From: Robiginitalea sp. SC105 | GTDB taxonomy: Bacteria; Bacteroidota; Bacteroidia; Flavobacteriales; Flavobacteriaceae | Reading direction: 5' to 3' | DNA: 64,000 nucleotides | NCBI RefSeq assembly: GCF_014243345.1 | Contig: NZ_JACLZF010000001.1 | Location: 620,001 to 684,000 of the forward strand | Shown: positions 9,189-18,036 of the stretch, piece by piece | How the letters are laid out: every line of letters begins with the position of its first letter | Numbering within the stretch: the stretch's first letter is position 1 | Translations under genes and position numbers: made by a program | The notes under the pieces: model-generated | Seen by the model: only the letters and a program-made list of their open reading frames with translations | What the model was told of the DNA's origin: nothing | The model's database searches: none

Positions 9189-10175
9189 GTGAAACGTATT
9201 CTAATTACCGGTGCTGCCGGTTTCCTCGGATCGCATTTGTGCGACCGATTTATCGCCGAAGGCTACCATGTTATTGCCATGGACAACCTGATTACCGGTG
9301 ACCTCAAAAACATCGAACACCTGTTCCGGCACGAAAACTTTGAGTACTACCACCACGATGTGACCAAGTTCGTGCATGTCCCGGACAAACTGGACTACAT
9401 CCTGCATTTTGCCAGCCCGGCCAGCCCGATCGATTACCTGAAGATCCCCATCCAGACACTGAAGGTAGGCGCCCTGGGCACGCACAACCTGCTTGGGCTT
9501 GCCAAGGAGAAAAACGCGCGGATCCTGATTGCCTCCACTTCCGAGGTGTATGGAGACCCCCTGGTGCACCCACAGACGGAGGAATACTACGGGAATGTGA
9601 ATACCATCGGCCCCCGGGGGGTCTACGACGAGGCAAAGCGCTTCCAGGAGTCCATTACCATGGCTTACCACCGTTTCCACGGGCTGGAGACCCGGATTGT
9701 CCGGATATTCAATACCTATGGCCCGCGGATGCGCCTGAACGACGGGCGGGTAATCCCGGCATTTATGGGACAGGCCCTGAGAGGCGAGGACCTGACGGTA
9801 TTCGGGGACGGGTCACAGACCCGGTCCTTCTGTTACGTGGATGACCAGGTAGAGGGGATTTACCGACTGCTGCTTTCGGACTATGAACTGCCCGTGAACA
9901 TCGGCAACCCGCATGAGATTACCATCAGGGATTTTGCCGAGGAGATCATCAAGCTTACCGGTACCGACCAGAAGATCGTCTACAAGCCGCTTCCGAAGGA
10001 CGACCCCATGCAACGGCAACCGGACATCACCAAGGCACGGGAGATCCTGGGCTGGGAACCCAAAGTGGGCCGCGAAGAAGGCATGAAGAAGACCTTCGAT
10101 TATTTCAAGACGCTCTCCCGTGAGGACCTGGAGCGGAAGGAGCACCGGGATTTTTCACAGCGCAACCGGCGTTGA
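9189..10175 (+). CDS. UDP-glucuronate decarboxylase (UDP-xylose synthase), SDR family
   Basis: A 328-residue extended SDR. It has the NAD-binding [10 protein letters not shown] at the N-terminus, the triad Ser/Thr in [11 protein letters not shown], and YxxxK as YDEAKR (Y146, K150). [29 protein letters not shown] is typical of UXS. It converts UDP-glucuronate to UDP-xylose and lies 34 bases behind ugd, so the pair forms a two-step route from UDP-glucose. The start is GTG at 9189, just before the glycine motif. A dTDP-glucose 4,6-dehydratase-like role is less likely given the ugd neighbour. Confidence 0.9.
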   Translation: MKRILITGAAGFLGSHLCDRFIAEGYHVIAMDNLITGDLKNIEHLFRHENFEYYHHDVTKFVHVPDKLDYILHFASPASPIDYLKIPIQTLKVGALGTHNLLGLAKEKNARILIASTSEVYGDPLVHPQTEEYYGNVNTIGPRGVYDEAKRFQESITMAYHRFHGLETRIVRIFNTYGPRMRLNDGRVIPAFMGQALRGEDLTVFGDGSQTRSFCYVDDQVEGIYRLLLSDYELPVNIGNPHEITIRDFAEEIIKLTGTDQKIVYKPLPKDDPMQRQPDITKAREILGWEPKVGREEGMKKTFDYFKTLSREDLERKEHRDFSQRNRR

Positions 10176-10276
10176 AACTGGGCTACTTCTTTTATCTTAT
10201 CCGGCATGTGCATCGCCAGCCAGCAGGCGTGACAGATTTCCATCCCGAATAAGCGACCTGTTTGGGATGCATCCCC

Positions 10277-10284
10277 TATTTTTG
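10277..10284 (+). promoter_or_regulatory. Putative -7 box of purD
   Basis: TATTTTTG matches the Bacteroidota -7 consensus TANNTTTG and ends 16 bases before the purD ATG. No TTG sits at the usual distance upstream, so only half of the promoter is supported. Confidence 0.35.
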
Positions 10285-10300
10285 CCGAAAACACCAACAC

Positions 10301-11578
10301 ATGAACATCCTGGTTCTGGGCTCAGGCGGCCGCGAACACGCCCTGGCGTGGAAATTGAGACAAAGCCCCTCCGTAAAGGGCCTATTTGTGGCACCCGGGA
10401 ATGCCGGGACGGCAGCGGTTGCGACCAACCTGCCCCTGGCCGTCGATGATTTTGACGGGATCGCCCAAAAAGTCAAAGCGCATGGCATCGACATGCTGAT
10501 TGTGGGGCCTGAGGTCCCTTTGGTAAAGGGGATCAGCGATTTCTTCCTAAACCACCCCGAATTGTCGGGGCTCCCCGTAATCGGCCCTTCAAAGGCCGCT
10601 GCCCAGCTGGAAGGCAGCAAGGAATTCGCCAAGGCCTTTATGAGCCGGCACGGGATCCCCACGGCTGCCTACGAGAGTTTCGGGCCCGGGGACCTGGAAG
10701 CCGGCTACCGTTTCCTGGAGTCCCTGAAGCCGCCCTATGTACTCAAAGCCGACGGCCTGGCTGCCGGCAAGGGCGTGGTGATCCTCGATGACCTGGATGC
10801 GGCAAAAGCGGAGCTGCGGTCAATGCTGGTCGAGGCTAAATTTGGCGAGGCGAGTGCCCGGGTGGTAATCGAGGAGTTCCTTTCGGGTATCGAGTTGAGC
10901 TGCTTTGTCCTCACCGATGGCAAAAACTACAAGATCCTGCCCACCGCCAAAGATTACAAGCGGATCGGGGAAGGGGACACCGGCCTGAATACCGGGGGGA
11001 TGGGGGCGGTTTCGCCCGTGCCTTTTGCAAAGGGGGCTTTTATGGAGAAAATCGAGGCCCGGATCATCCGGCCCACCGTGGAGGGCCTGCAACAGGAAGG
11101 CCTGCCCTATGTGGGCTTTATCTTTATCGGCCTGATCCGGGTGGGGGAAGACCCTTTTGTAATCGAATACAATGTGCGCATGGGCGACCCGGAAACCGAA
11201 GTGGTTATCCCGCGCATCGAATCCGACCTGGCAGAACTCATGAGTGCCACCGCCAAGGGCCGGCTGGATGAGGTGGAGTTAAAAGTGCGGGATGAGTCGG
11301 CAACTACCGTCGTTATGGTTTCCGGGGGGTACCCCGGCAGTTACGAAAAGGGCCACGTTATTTCCGGGCTGGACTTGGCAGGGGAAAATGCCGTGGTGTT
11401 CCACGCCGGGACGCAACGGGACGACAAGGGGAATGTGGTGACCAACGGGGGCCGGGTGCTGGCCGTAACGGCCTACGGAAAGGACTTCACGGAGGCCCTG
11501 GAAGGCTCCTACAAGGCCGCAGGGCAACTTTCTTTCCAGGACGCCTACTACCGCAGGGATATCGGTTTCGACCTCTGA
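10301..11578 (+). CDS. purD: Phosphoribosylamine--glycine ligase
   Basis: An ATP-grasp enzyme of 425 residues that joins phosphoribosylamine and glycine in the second step of purine synthesis. Starting at the ATG at 10301 gives MNILVLGSGGREHALAWKL, the standard GARS N-terminus; the longer frame upstream is rejected. Other blocks: GPEVPLVKGISDFF, VLKADGLAAGKGVVI, EEFLSGIELSCFVLTDG, NTGGMGAVSPVPF and EYNVRMGDPETEVVIPR. It stands alone rather than in a pur operon, with a -7-type box just upstream. Confidence 0.97.
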   Translation: MNILVLGSGGREHALAWKLRQSPSVKGLFVAPGNAGTAAVATNLPLAVDDFDGIAQKVKAHGIDMLIVGPEVPLVKGISDFFLNHPELSGLPVIGPSKAAAQLEGSKEFAKAFMSRHGIPTAAYESFGPGDLEAGYRFLESLKPPYVLKADGLAAGKGVVILDDLDAAKAELRSMLVEAKFGEASARVVIEEFLSGIELSCFVLTDGKNYKILPTAKDYKRIGEGDTGLNTGGMGAVSPVPFAKGAFMEKIEARIIRPTVEGLQQEGLPYVGFIFIGLIRVGEDPFVIEYNVRMGDPETEVVIPRIESDLAELMSATAKGRLDEVELKVRDESATTVVMVSGGYPGSYEKGHVISGLDLAGENAVVFHAGTQRDDKGNVVTNGGRVLAVTAYGKDFTEALEGSYKAAGQLSFQDAYYRRDIGFDL

Positions 11579-11608
11579 GGAGGCTTAAAAGCGGGTTTGG
11601 CGGGAATA

Positions 11609-11830
11609 CTACAGGTAGGAGTGGGAGGTAATGCTGTGGTCCTCTTCTCCACGGACATCGAAAATACGCAATTGGCGAAGCCAGTAGACCATGGCAACCA
11701 TCCCGATAATCACGAATATCCAGTTGACGGCGTTGGAAGTCCACCAGTTGGACAGGAACCTGAAGAAGTCGTAAGGGGCGAACAGGTGATTGACAAATAA
11801 ATCTTCGATCCCTTCAAAAAAAGCTCTCAT
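11609..11830 (-). CDS. DUF6341 family small membrane protein
   Basis: A 73-residue protein with one clear membrane helix (NWIFVIIGMVAMVYWL) after an aromatic-rich N-terminus, and a polar tail with several His and Asp/Glu residues. I recognise it as the short Flavobacteriaceae family called DUF6341, which has sometimes been mislabelled uracil phosphoribosyltransferase; it has no PRPP-binding site. It lies convergent to purD and divergent from the DUF6427 gene, 39 bases away. Its function is unknown. Confidence 0.75.
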   Translation of the reverse strand: MRAFFEGIEDLFVNHLFAPYDFFRFLSNWWTSNAVNWIFVIIGMVAMVYWLRQLRIFDVRGEEDHSITSHSYL

Positions 11831-11869
11831 AGTGCCTATATTTACCTTGCAAACATACGAAAACCAGCG

Positions 11870-12808
11870 ATGATTTCAAGCGTTTTTGGCAAAACTAAAC
11901 CCGTCAACTACATCCTGGTCCTCGCCTTCCTCTTCCTGCTTTACGCAATCGTACTATTCTTCCGGTTCGACCGGGAAATCAGCCTGGAAACCCTCCCCAT
12001 GGATGTGCTCGGGGGTGTTGCCCTCCTGCTGAGCATCCTGCTGATGAATTTCATCGTCCAGCGCAACCAGTTGACGGGGGCACACTCCTTTGTGATCTAC
12101 TTTTTTGCCTTGCTGGTACTGCTTTTCCCGGAATCCCTGCTGGACCGGCAGGCCCTGGTAGCCAACCTCTTTGTGCTCCTGGCGCTGCGCCGGCTCATCA
12201 GCCTCAAATCGCTCCGGAACGTGAAATCCAAGATCTTTGACGGGACGTTGTGGATCCTGGTGGGCAGCCTGCTGGTAGACTGGGTGCTGCTGTTTTTGTT
12301 GCTGCCCTGGCTCTATGTCTATTTTTACGACCCCCGGAGCCTGAGAAACTGGCTGAACCCACTGGCAGCCGTGGTGGTCGTGGGGCTGATAGCCACCGCC
12401 ATCCTCATGCTGGCCGGCATCCCGGATTTTATGACCAGCCATTACCGGTTGCGGTGGGAGGGCACGGTGGAATACTGGTCCCAATGGCGGAATGCCGTAA
12501 AACTGAGCCTCTACGTCATGGTGATACTCATTGCCGGATTCATAGCCTTTCTCAAATTGGGGAAGGCAGGGCACGGCCGGATCGTGGTGATGCGGCTTCT
12601 GGCTATCTCGCTGCTCATCGGGATTGCCGTGGTGATGCTCCGCAGCGGTACCCGCGGGAGCCCTATTGTCCTGACCTTTTTCCCGGCAGCTGTTTTCCTC
12701 TCCAAATACATCGAATCGGTACGAAAGGAAAAATTCCGGGAAGGCCTGCTCATCGGTTCCCTGGTTTTCGGGTTGGTGGTCTTTGCATCGGAATGGGCCG
12801 TCCGGTGA
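11870..12808 (+). CDS. DUF6427 family multi-pass membrane protein
   Basis: A 312-residue polytopic membrane protein with roughly eight to ten hydrophobic helices and few charged loops. The N-terminus (MISSVFGKTKPVNYILVL) matches what I know as DUF6427, a conserved Flavobacteriaceae family. A basic loop (KLGKAGHGR) follows helix six or so, and the C-terminus is a short helix. It is divergent from DUF6341, with a shared 39-base gap. No catalytic motif is visible and the function is unknown. Confidence 0.75.
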   Translation: MISSVFGKTKPVNYILVLAFLFLLYAIVLFFRFDREISLETLPMDVLGGVALLLSILLMNFIVQRNQLTGAHSFVIYFFALLVLLFPESLLDRQALVANLFVLLALRRLISLKSLRNVKSKIFDGTLWILVGSLLVDWVLLFLLLPWLYVYFYDPRSLRNWLNPLAAVVVVGLIATAILMLAGIPDFMTSHYRLRWEGTVEYWSQWRNAVKLSLYVMVILIAGFIAFLKLGKAGHGRIVVMRLLAISLLIGIAVVMLRSGTRGSPIVLTFFPAAVFLSKYIESVRKEKFREGLLIGSLVFGLVVFASEWAVR

Positions 12809-12878
12809 GGGGCGTTCGGCAGGCGAGCAGGGACCTCAGTCGGTAGGGCAAAGAACAGACGGGTTGCCAAATAAGCGG

Positions 12879-12886
12879 TATCTTTG
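12879..12886 (+). promoter_or_regulatory. Putative -7 box upstream of the DUF4254 gene
   Basis: TATCTTTG fits TANNTTTG and ends 15 bases before the ATG at 12902. A TTG lies upstream at only 12 bases, which is too close for the usual spacing. Confidence 0.35.
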
Positions 12887-12901
12887 CCGAAACTGCAGCC
12901 T

Positions 12902-13507
12902 ATGTTCAGTGACTTCGCCTTTGGCATTTTTGAGGAAAGTATCGGCAAATACCACGAAGCGGACCGGGTAGACCAGCCCAGGGTGAACCCCTATGAAACG
13001 GGGAGCATCGAATACCTGCTTTACCTGAAGAACTGGATCGACACCGTGCAATGGCATTTTGAGGACCTGATCCGTGACCCGGGCATCGACCCGGCGGAGG
13101 CCCTGGAGCTCAAGCGGAAGATCGATGCGAGCAACCAGGAGCGCACGGACCTCGTGGAGTATATCGACAGTTATTTCCTGAATAAATACCAATCGGTTTC
13201 TGCAAAGGAATCTGCAACCATCAACACGGAAAGCCCTGCCTGGGCCATTGACCGCCTTTCCATCCTGGCCCTGAAGATCTACCACATGCGGGAAGAGGCG
13301 CAGCGGGAGGATGCCAGTAGGGATCACCGGGAGGCCTGCCGGAAAAAACTTAACGTGCTGCTCGAACAGCAAAAGGACCTCTCCACCGCCATTGACCAGC
13401 TGCTCGCCGATATCGAAGCCGGGAAGAAATACATGAAGGTGTACAAACAGATGAAGATGTACAACGACGAGGAGCTAAATCCGGTACTTCGTGAACGGAA
13501 GCACTAA
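12902..13507 (+). CDS. DUF4254 domain-containing protein
   Basis: A 201-residue, all-alpha, charged cytoplasmic protein. Starting at the ATG at 12902 gives MFSDFAFGIFEESIGKYHE; an upstream in-frame start would overlap the promoter-like box. The sequence has the DUF4254 features as I know them, including NPYETGSIEYLLYLKNWIDTVQWHFED. These genes often sit next to glycosyltransferases in Bacteroidota. Here the GT9 gene begins 17 bases before this stop, so the two proteins are probably made together and may work on the same glycan. No catalytic role is established. Confidence 0.8.
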   Translation: MFSDFAFGIFEESIGKYHEADRVDQPRVNPYETGSIEYLLYLKNWIDTVQWHFEDLIRDPGIDPAEALELKRKIDASNQERTDLVEYIDSYFLNKYQSVSAKESATINTESPAWAIDRLSILALKIYHMREEAQREDASRDHREACRKKLNVLLEQQKDLSTAIDQLLADIEAGKKYMKVYKQMKMYNDEELNPVLRERKH

Positions 13508-14582
13508 GCCACATTTGCTCCTCCTGCGATTCTCGGCCCTGGGCGATGCCGCCATGGTTGTCCATGTGATTCTGTCCCTGCAACGAAAATACCCCGGGAT
13601 CCGGCTTACGGTGGCAACCAAACCAGCTTTTTTACCCGTTTTTGAAGCCGTCCCCGGCGTACAGGGATTTCATGTACAGACCCGCGGCCGGCACAAGGGC
13701 CTTTCCGGGCTCTGGAAATTACACCGGGAATTGCTCGCCCAGAACCCGGATGGCATTGCCGACCTGCATGCGGTACTCCGCACCCGCATCCTGCGGTTCT
13801 TTTTCGGGGCATACCCGATCCCCGTGGCGGTGTTGGACAAAGGCAGGCAGGAAAAGCGCCGGCTAACGGCTGCCACCGGCAAGCGCTGGAAACCGCTAAA
13901 AAGCACGCACCAGCGGTATGCGGACGTATTGGCCCGGCTCGGGTACCCCATTGAGATGGAGCCGGGGGATGTATTGCAAAAAGCGGCCTGGCCCGCAGAT
14001 ATGGGCCTGCCCCAACCGCCTGCAGCTGTTAAGAAAATAGGCCTGGCCCCCTTCGCCGCCCACCCGGGCAAATGCTATCCGGAAGACCTGATAAAAGAAG
14101 TATTGGCAAAACTGTCCGGGGAACCGGAAATACGTGTCTTCCTTTTTGGGGGTGGCCCGGAGGAAAGCGAAAAGCTGCGCCTGTGGGAGGCTGCCTTCGG
14201 GAATTGTGTGTCCGTGGCCGGAAGGGGTAGCCTCAGCCAGGAACTCCGGCTTATTTCCAACCTGGACCTGATGGTCTCCATGGACAGTGGGAACGGCCAC
14301 CTGGCTGCGTTATACGGGGTCCCTGTGCTGACCCTCTGGGGAGTGACCCACCCCTATACCGGTTTCGCGCCTTTTGGCCAGCCCCCGGAGCATTCCCTAA
14401 TGGCAGACCGGGATATGTATCCGCAGATCCCCACCTCCGTTTACGGAAACAAGGTACCGGAGGGTTACCACCGGGTAATGGAAACCATCCCCCCCGAAAC
14501 GGTTTGTGGTAAAATCCTGGAAATCCTGGGCCCGGGAGGCCCGGGTCAGGCCAGGACGACCGGGGAAAGGGAACGGAAATAG
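13491..14582 (+). CDS. Glycosyltransferase family 9 (heptosyltransferase-like)
   Basis: A 363-residue GT-B fold enzyme. The N-terminal block KPHLLLLRFSALGDAAMVVHVI and the C-terminal donor site block (VSMDSGNGHLAALYGVPVLTLWG) are the GT9/heptosyltransferase signatures. FAAHPGKCYPED begins the second domain. It likely adds a heptose or similar sugar to a lipopolysaccharide core. The start is GTG at 13491 inside the DUF4254 gene. Its 3' end overlaps the convergent TetR gene by 37 bases. Confidence 0.88.
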   Translation: MNGSTKPHLLLLRFSALGDAAMVVHVILSLQRKYPGIRLTVATKPAFLPVFEAVPGVQGFHVQTRGRHKGLSGLWKLHRELLAQNPDGIADLHAVLRTRILRFFFGAYPIPVAVLDKGRQEKRRLTAATGKRWKPLKSTHQRYADVLARLGYPIEMEPGDVLQKAAWPADMGLPQPPAAVKKIGLAPFAAHPGKCYPEDLIKEVLAKLSGEPEIRVFLFGGGPEESEKLRLWEAAFGNCVSVAGRGSLSQELRLISNLDLMVSMDSGNGHLAALYGVPVLTLWGVTHPYTGFAPFGQPPEHSLMADRDMYPQIPTSVYGNKVPEGYHRVMETIPPETVCGKILEILGPGGPGQARTTGERERK

Positions 14583-15160
14583 TAGCGCAGCTGCTGGATA
14601 TAGTTGTATCGCAACATTTTGCAGTTTCCGGTAACCATCAGGCTGCGGATTCCGAAATAACCCGAAATAATAAAGGCTGCTGCCCCTTCGCTGTCGATAT
14701 GGCGCTCGACAAACCCGTCGGTTTTCCCTCTCTGCAGGGCCGTGACGATATTTACCTCCCAAACTTTAACGATATCGGTGAGATAGCGGGTGATCTTCTC
14801 GTTCCGCCCATTGAATTCATTAAGGAAGTTGGAAAGTACAAATCCGTAGTCCAGGTCATTGAACTCTGCCGTTTTCAAGGCGTCGTCCAGGCAGATTTCG
14901 ATGGCCCGCAACGGGTTTTCCTCCCCTTCTATGGGTTCTATCAGCATGCTGTACACCTTCCTGAAAACCAGGTTCTGCACGATACTGATAAAAAACTCCT
15001 CCTTGGACTGGAAATGGTAATAAAATGCCCCCTTGGATAAATTGAGGGATTTCAGGATGTCGTCGATACTGGTGTTGTAATAGCCCTGGGCATAAAACAG
15101 GTCGAGCCCGGACTTCTGCATGCGGTTCATGGTCGCCATGCGCTTGAGGTTCTTGTCCAT
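14546..15160 (-). CDS. TetR/AcrR family transcriptional regulator
   Basis: The ATG at 15160 gives MDKNLKRMATMNRMQKSGLDLF and 204 residues. The helix-turn-helix is GYYNTSIDDILKSLNLSKGAFYYHFQSKEEFF, the classic TetR motif. The rest is an all-helical ligand and dimer domain with no recognisable ligand site. A longer frame upstream would run over a palindrome (15179-15192) that looks like its own operator, which supports the shorter start. It probably represses itself and perhaps the divergent protease gene. The 3' end overlaps the GT9 gene. Confidence 0.9.
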   Translation of the reverse strand: MDKNLKRMATMNRMQKSGLDLFYAQGYYNTSIDDILKSLNLSKGAFYYHFQSKEEFFISIVQNLVFRKVYSMLIEPIEGEENPLRAIEICLDDALKTAEFNDLDYGFVLSNFLNEFNGRNEKITRYLTDIVKVWEVNIVTALQRGKTDGFVERHIDSEGAAAFIISGYFGIRSLMVTGNCKMLRYNYIQQLRYYFRSLSPVVLA

Positions 15161-15178
15161 AATGTAAGATTTTGGGTA

Positions 15179-15192
15179 ACCGACTAATCGGT
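15179..15192. promoter_or_regulatory. Putative TetR operator 1
   Basis: ACCGACTAATCGGT is a palindrome with 5-base arms (ACCGA/TCGGT) around four bases, placed 19 bases upstream of the TetR start codon. This position fits autoregulation. The same ACCGAC half-site recurs in operator 2. Confidence 0.5.
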
Positions 15193-15306
15193 CGTTAACA
15201 AAGAACTTACGGATTGGCACCACCCGGGGTTTTATAAGATGAATTCCGGAAAAATATCGACCACCGGTAAAAATCCCGACGAAAAGCGCGTTTTGAAAAA
15301 CCGGTT

Positions 15307-15324
15307 ACCGACCGGGCGGTCGGT
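15307..15324. promoter_or_regulatory. Putative TetR operator 2
   Basis: ACCGACC-GGGC-GGTCGGT has perfect 7-base arms. It shares the ACCGAC/GTCGGT arms of operator 1 and lies between the regulator and the protease gene. Dyads of this kind are common TetR-family operators. Confidence 0.5.
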
Positions 15325-15518
15325 TCAACGGCCTGATTTTTTGGTTGACCGGGCGTGGGTTTCAGCGTTTTCAGGTCGGTTTTTAAGGTGCCCGCCGTGT
15401 GATTTTAAAAAAATTTTAGCACTGACACCCGGGTATCTGGCACAGGATTTGTCCCTTATGGGATGCAAAAAAACGGATAGAATTAAACTGAAGTATTAAA
15501 CTTAATTGAATACAAAAA

Positions 15519-17075
15519 ATGAAAAAGCACATTCTCAACCAGACGCAACGGACCTATTTGTTGTCCGCCCTGATTGCGTTGTTGGTAAGCCTGGCGGTGA
15601 TCGGGCTGGACAACTGGCAGCGCCCTGCTGACATAACGATTGAACGGGCCCCGGACTCCCTTCAAAAGCCGGTCCTCTACACGGCCGATAAGGAAGGGAA
15701 CATCACGCCCCTGGATTTTACCGAAACCACCAAAAAGGTGTTGGATGCCGTGGTGCACATCACCTCCAGGGGCACCCAGCCCTATGGCCAGAACTACCGG
15801 CAGTTGCCGGACCCGTTTAAGGAATTCTTCCGCGACAGCCCTTTTGGCCGGTATTTTGATTCGCCCGGGGGGGAAACTCCTCAGGAACGGGCACCTGAAG
15901 CCGGTACCCCGGAAGAGCTGCCCCGGATCGGGACGGGTTCCGGCGTAATCATCAACAAAGACGGGTATATCGTGACCAATAACCACGTCATTGCCCAGGC
16001 CGATGAAGTAGAAGTGACCCTGCACAACAACGAGACCTATGAGGCCAAGGTTATCGGGGTGGACCCCACGACGGATCTCGCCCTGCTCAAGATCGATGCC
16101 GCGGACCTCAAAACCCTGGCGCTTGTAAACTCCGATGATGTCGAGGTAGGGGAATGGGTGCTGGCCATCGGCAACCCGTTCAGCCTGAATTCGACCGTAA
16201 CGGCAGGCATCGTCAGTGCCAAGGCCCGGAATATCAATATCAACCGGGAAGAACTGGCGGTAGAAAGTTTTATTCAGACGGATGCGGCCATCAACCCCGG
16301 CAACAGCGGGGGCGCCCTGGTCAACCTCAACGGCGACCTGATCGGCATTAACACGGCCATCGCCAGCCGGACGGGCAGTTACAGCGGATATGGCTTTGCC
16401 GTGCCCAGCAATATTGTCTCCAAGGTAGTGGAAGACCTGCTGGAATACGGAAATGTGCAACGGGGTATCCTGGGCGTGCGCATCCAGAACCTGGATGGCC
16501 GTCTGGCCGAGGAAAAGGGCATTGACCTGGTCCCCGGCGTCTATGTGGCTTCCGTAAATGAAGGCAGCGCAGCCGAGCAGGCCGGGATACAGGCCGGAGA
16601 CGTTATAACCGCCGTCAACAAAAAGCCCGTGGCGAGCTCCCCCCGCCTCCAGGAACTGATCGCCGGTTTCCGGCCAGGGGATGAGGTGGATATTATGCTC
16701 CTCAGGGACGGCAAATCCCGGAAAATCGGGGTTACCCTCAAGGATTCCGCCGGGGTTGCTGCGGTAGTTGCCCGTACGGATCGGGAACTGTTTAACCGCC
16801 TGGGCGCGGAACTGAGCACCCTGAACCCTGAAAAAGCCGCCGATCTGGAACTCGATGGAGGGGTGGAGGTGACCCGCCTTTACCCGGGGCTCCTCCGGCA
16901 GGAGACGCGGATGCGGGAAGGATTTATCGTTACCCGCGTCAACGGGAAAGAGGTCAGGAGCCTGGAAGATTTCCGGGAGGAACTCGAAAAAAGCAGGGAC
17001 GGGGGCGTCATGCTCGCAGGACGCTATCCGGACAGCCCTAAAATGTATTATTACGCCTTTGGGTTGGATTCCTGA
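15519..17075 (+). CDS. Do-family (DegP/DegQ-like) periplasmic serine protease
   Basis: A 518-residue HtrA-type protease/chaperone. An N-terminal hydrophobic segment (about residues 12-31) serves as signal or anchor. The trypsin-like domain has the full triad: H156 in VTNNHVI, D186 in DLALLKID, and S263 in NPGNSGGALVN. PDZ1 follows (about 300-390, GVYVASVNEGSAAEQAGIQAGD) and a second, more divergent PDZ ends the protein. It would degrade or refold misfolded periplasmic proteins. The divergent TetR gene and the palindromes between them suggest regulation that is not the usual sigma-E type. Confidence 0.93.
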   Translation: MKKHILNQTQRTYLLSALIALLVSLAVIGLDNWQRPADITIERAPDSLQKPVLYTADKEGNITPLDFTETTKKVLDAVVHITSRGTQPYGQNYRQLPDPFKEFFRDSPFGRYFDSPGGETPQERAPEAGTPEELPRIGTGSGVIINKDGYIVTNNHVIAQADEVEVTLHNNETYEAKVIGVDPTTDLALLKIDAADLKTLALVNSDDVEVGEWVLAIGNPFSLNSTVTAGIVSAKARNININREELAVESFIQTDAAINPGNSGGALVNLNGDLIGINTAIASRTGSYSGYGFAVPSNIVSKVVEDLLEYGNVQRGILGVRIQNLDGRLAEEKGIDLVPGVYVASVNEGSAAEQAGIQAGDVITAVNKKPVASSPRLQELIAGFRPGDEVDIMLLRDGKSRKIGVTLKDSAGVAAVVARTDRELFNRLGAELSTLNPEKAADLELDGGVEVTRLYPGLLRQETRMREGFIVTRVNGKEVRSLEDFREELEKSRDGGVMLAGRYPDSPKMYYYAFGLDS

Positions 17076-17138
17076 CATGGATTAGCCATTTTAGGAAAGC
17101 CGCTGGCAAAAGAATTCGTTCCGGTAGCCTGCGGCTTT

Positions 17139-17146
17139 TATATTTG
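17139..17146 (+). promoter_or_regulatory. Putative -7 box of the patatin gene
   Basis: TATATTTG matches TANNTTTG and lies 20 bases before the ATG at 17167. No good -33 TTTG is visible upstream. Confidence 0.4.
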
Positions 17147-17166
17147 CAGCAAATCCAATAAGGCTT

Positions 17167-17970
17167 ATGGACTATCCAGGGGCTTCAGAGTCCGGTATCG
17201 TATTTTCCGGCGGTGGCGTTCGGGGCATGGCGCATATTGGCCTGGTAAAGGCCCTCCGGGAGCATGACATCACCCCCCAATGGGTGGCCGGAAGCAGTGT
17301 CGGGGCCCTGGTCGGCGCCATGTATGCCGATGATATTTCCATAGACGGGATGCTGTCTTTCTTTAAGGAAACCCCGCTCTTCCGGTATAACTTCTTCAGT
17401 ATTAGCAAACCAGGATTTATAGATACCGATCGGTATCACAAACTGTTTGAAGCCTACTGGCCTGCGAATTCCTTCGAGGCCCTGAAGCGCAGGCTCTATG
17501 TGGCCGCGACCAACCTGAACAAGGGACAGGAGGCCTTTTTCCAATCCGGCGAGCTTATCCGGCCCCTGCTTGCATCCGCCGCCCTGCCCCCGATCTTCAG
17601 CCCGGTAAAGATGGGCAATACGCTGTATGCAGACGGGGGGATCATGAACAACTTCCCGCTGGAACCGATTGCCCCGCACTGCCGGTACGTCATCGGGAGC
17701 AATGTTGCCGTGATCGGGGAGTTGGGTACCCGGGATATCCGGTCTTCTCTACAGCTGACCAACAGGACCACCGCCCTGATGATCTATGCCATCAACCGGG
17801 ACAAAATACAGAGCTGCAACCTCATATTTGAGCCCCCGGAACTCGAGCGGATCGGGGTGCTGGATAAAAAGGGGATCGAGCGGGCGTACCGGATCGGGTA
17901 CGAGCACGCCATGCGGGTGCTCGGGAACCCATCGCGCGAACCACAAGGTATAACACAAGAGAAAAAATAA
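17167..17970 (+). CDS. Patatin-like phospholipase family protein
   Basis: A 267-residue acyl hydrolase with all patatin landmarks. The oxyanion-hole glycines are in FSGGGVRGMAHIG, the nucleophile elbow is GSSVG (S44), and the catalytic Asp is in YADGGIMNNFP (D156), giving a Ser-Asp dyad. There is no signal peptide, so it should act in the cytoplasm or at the inner membrane, releasing fatty acids from phospholipids or other esters. It resembles the short RssA/YlbK-type proteins rather than large secreted patatins. It is transcribed alone and converges on the reductase gene. Confidence 0.92.
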   Translation: MDYPGASESGIVFSGGGVRGMAHIGLVKALREHDITPQWVAGSSVGALVGAMYADDISIDGMLSFFKETPLFRYNFFSISKPGFIDTDRYHKLFEAYWPANSFEALKRRLYVAATNLNKGQEAFFQSGELIRPLLASAALPPIFSPVKMGNTLYADGGIMNNFPLEPIAPHCRYVIGSNVAVIGELGTRDIRSSLQLTNRTTALMIYAINRDKIQSCNLIFEPPELERIGVLDKKGIERAYRIGYEHAMRVLGNPSREPQGITQEKK

Positions 17971-18036
17971 GGGGAACCACAAGAGGACGCGCAAAAGGAA
18001 CCAATTCCAGAAGCCCCAAAAATACAAAGCTTTTGA

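Larger units (their letters stand above)
15161..15518. other. Divergent intergenic region between tetR and the Do-type protease
   Basis: 358 bases without a convincing gene. An 86-codon frame at 15239-15499 has no family features and atypical composition. The region holds two related palindromes (15179-15192 and 15307-15324), single half-sites near 15345 (GACCGGGCG) and 15374 (GGTCGG), and AT-rich sequence just before the protease start. Confidence 0.6.

Noticed and set aside
15239-15499. 86-codon frame between tetR and the protease
   Set aside because: No recognisable family, atypical composition, and it crosses the putative operator 15307-15324.
15483-17078. 531-codon open frame on the minus strand
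   Set aside because: Antisense shadow of the Do-type protease, whose triad and PDZ domains are clear.
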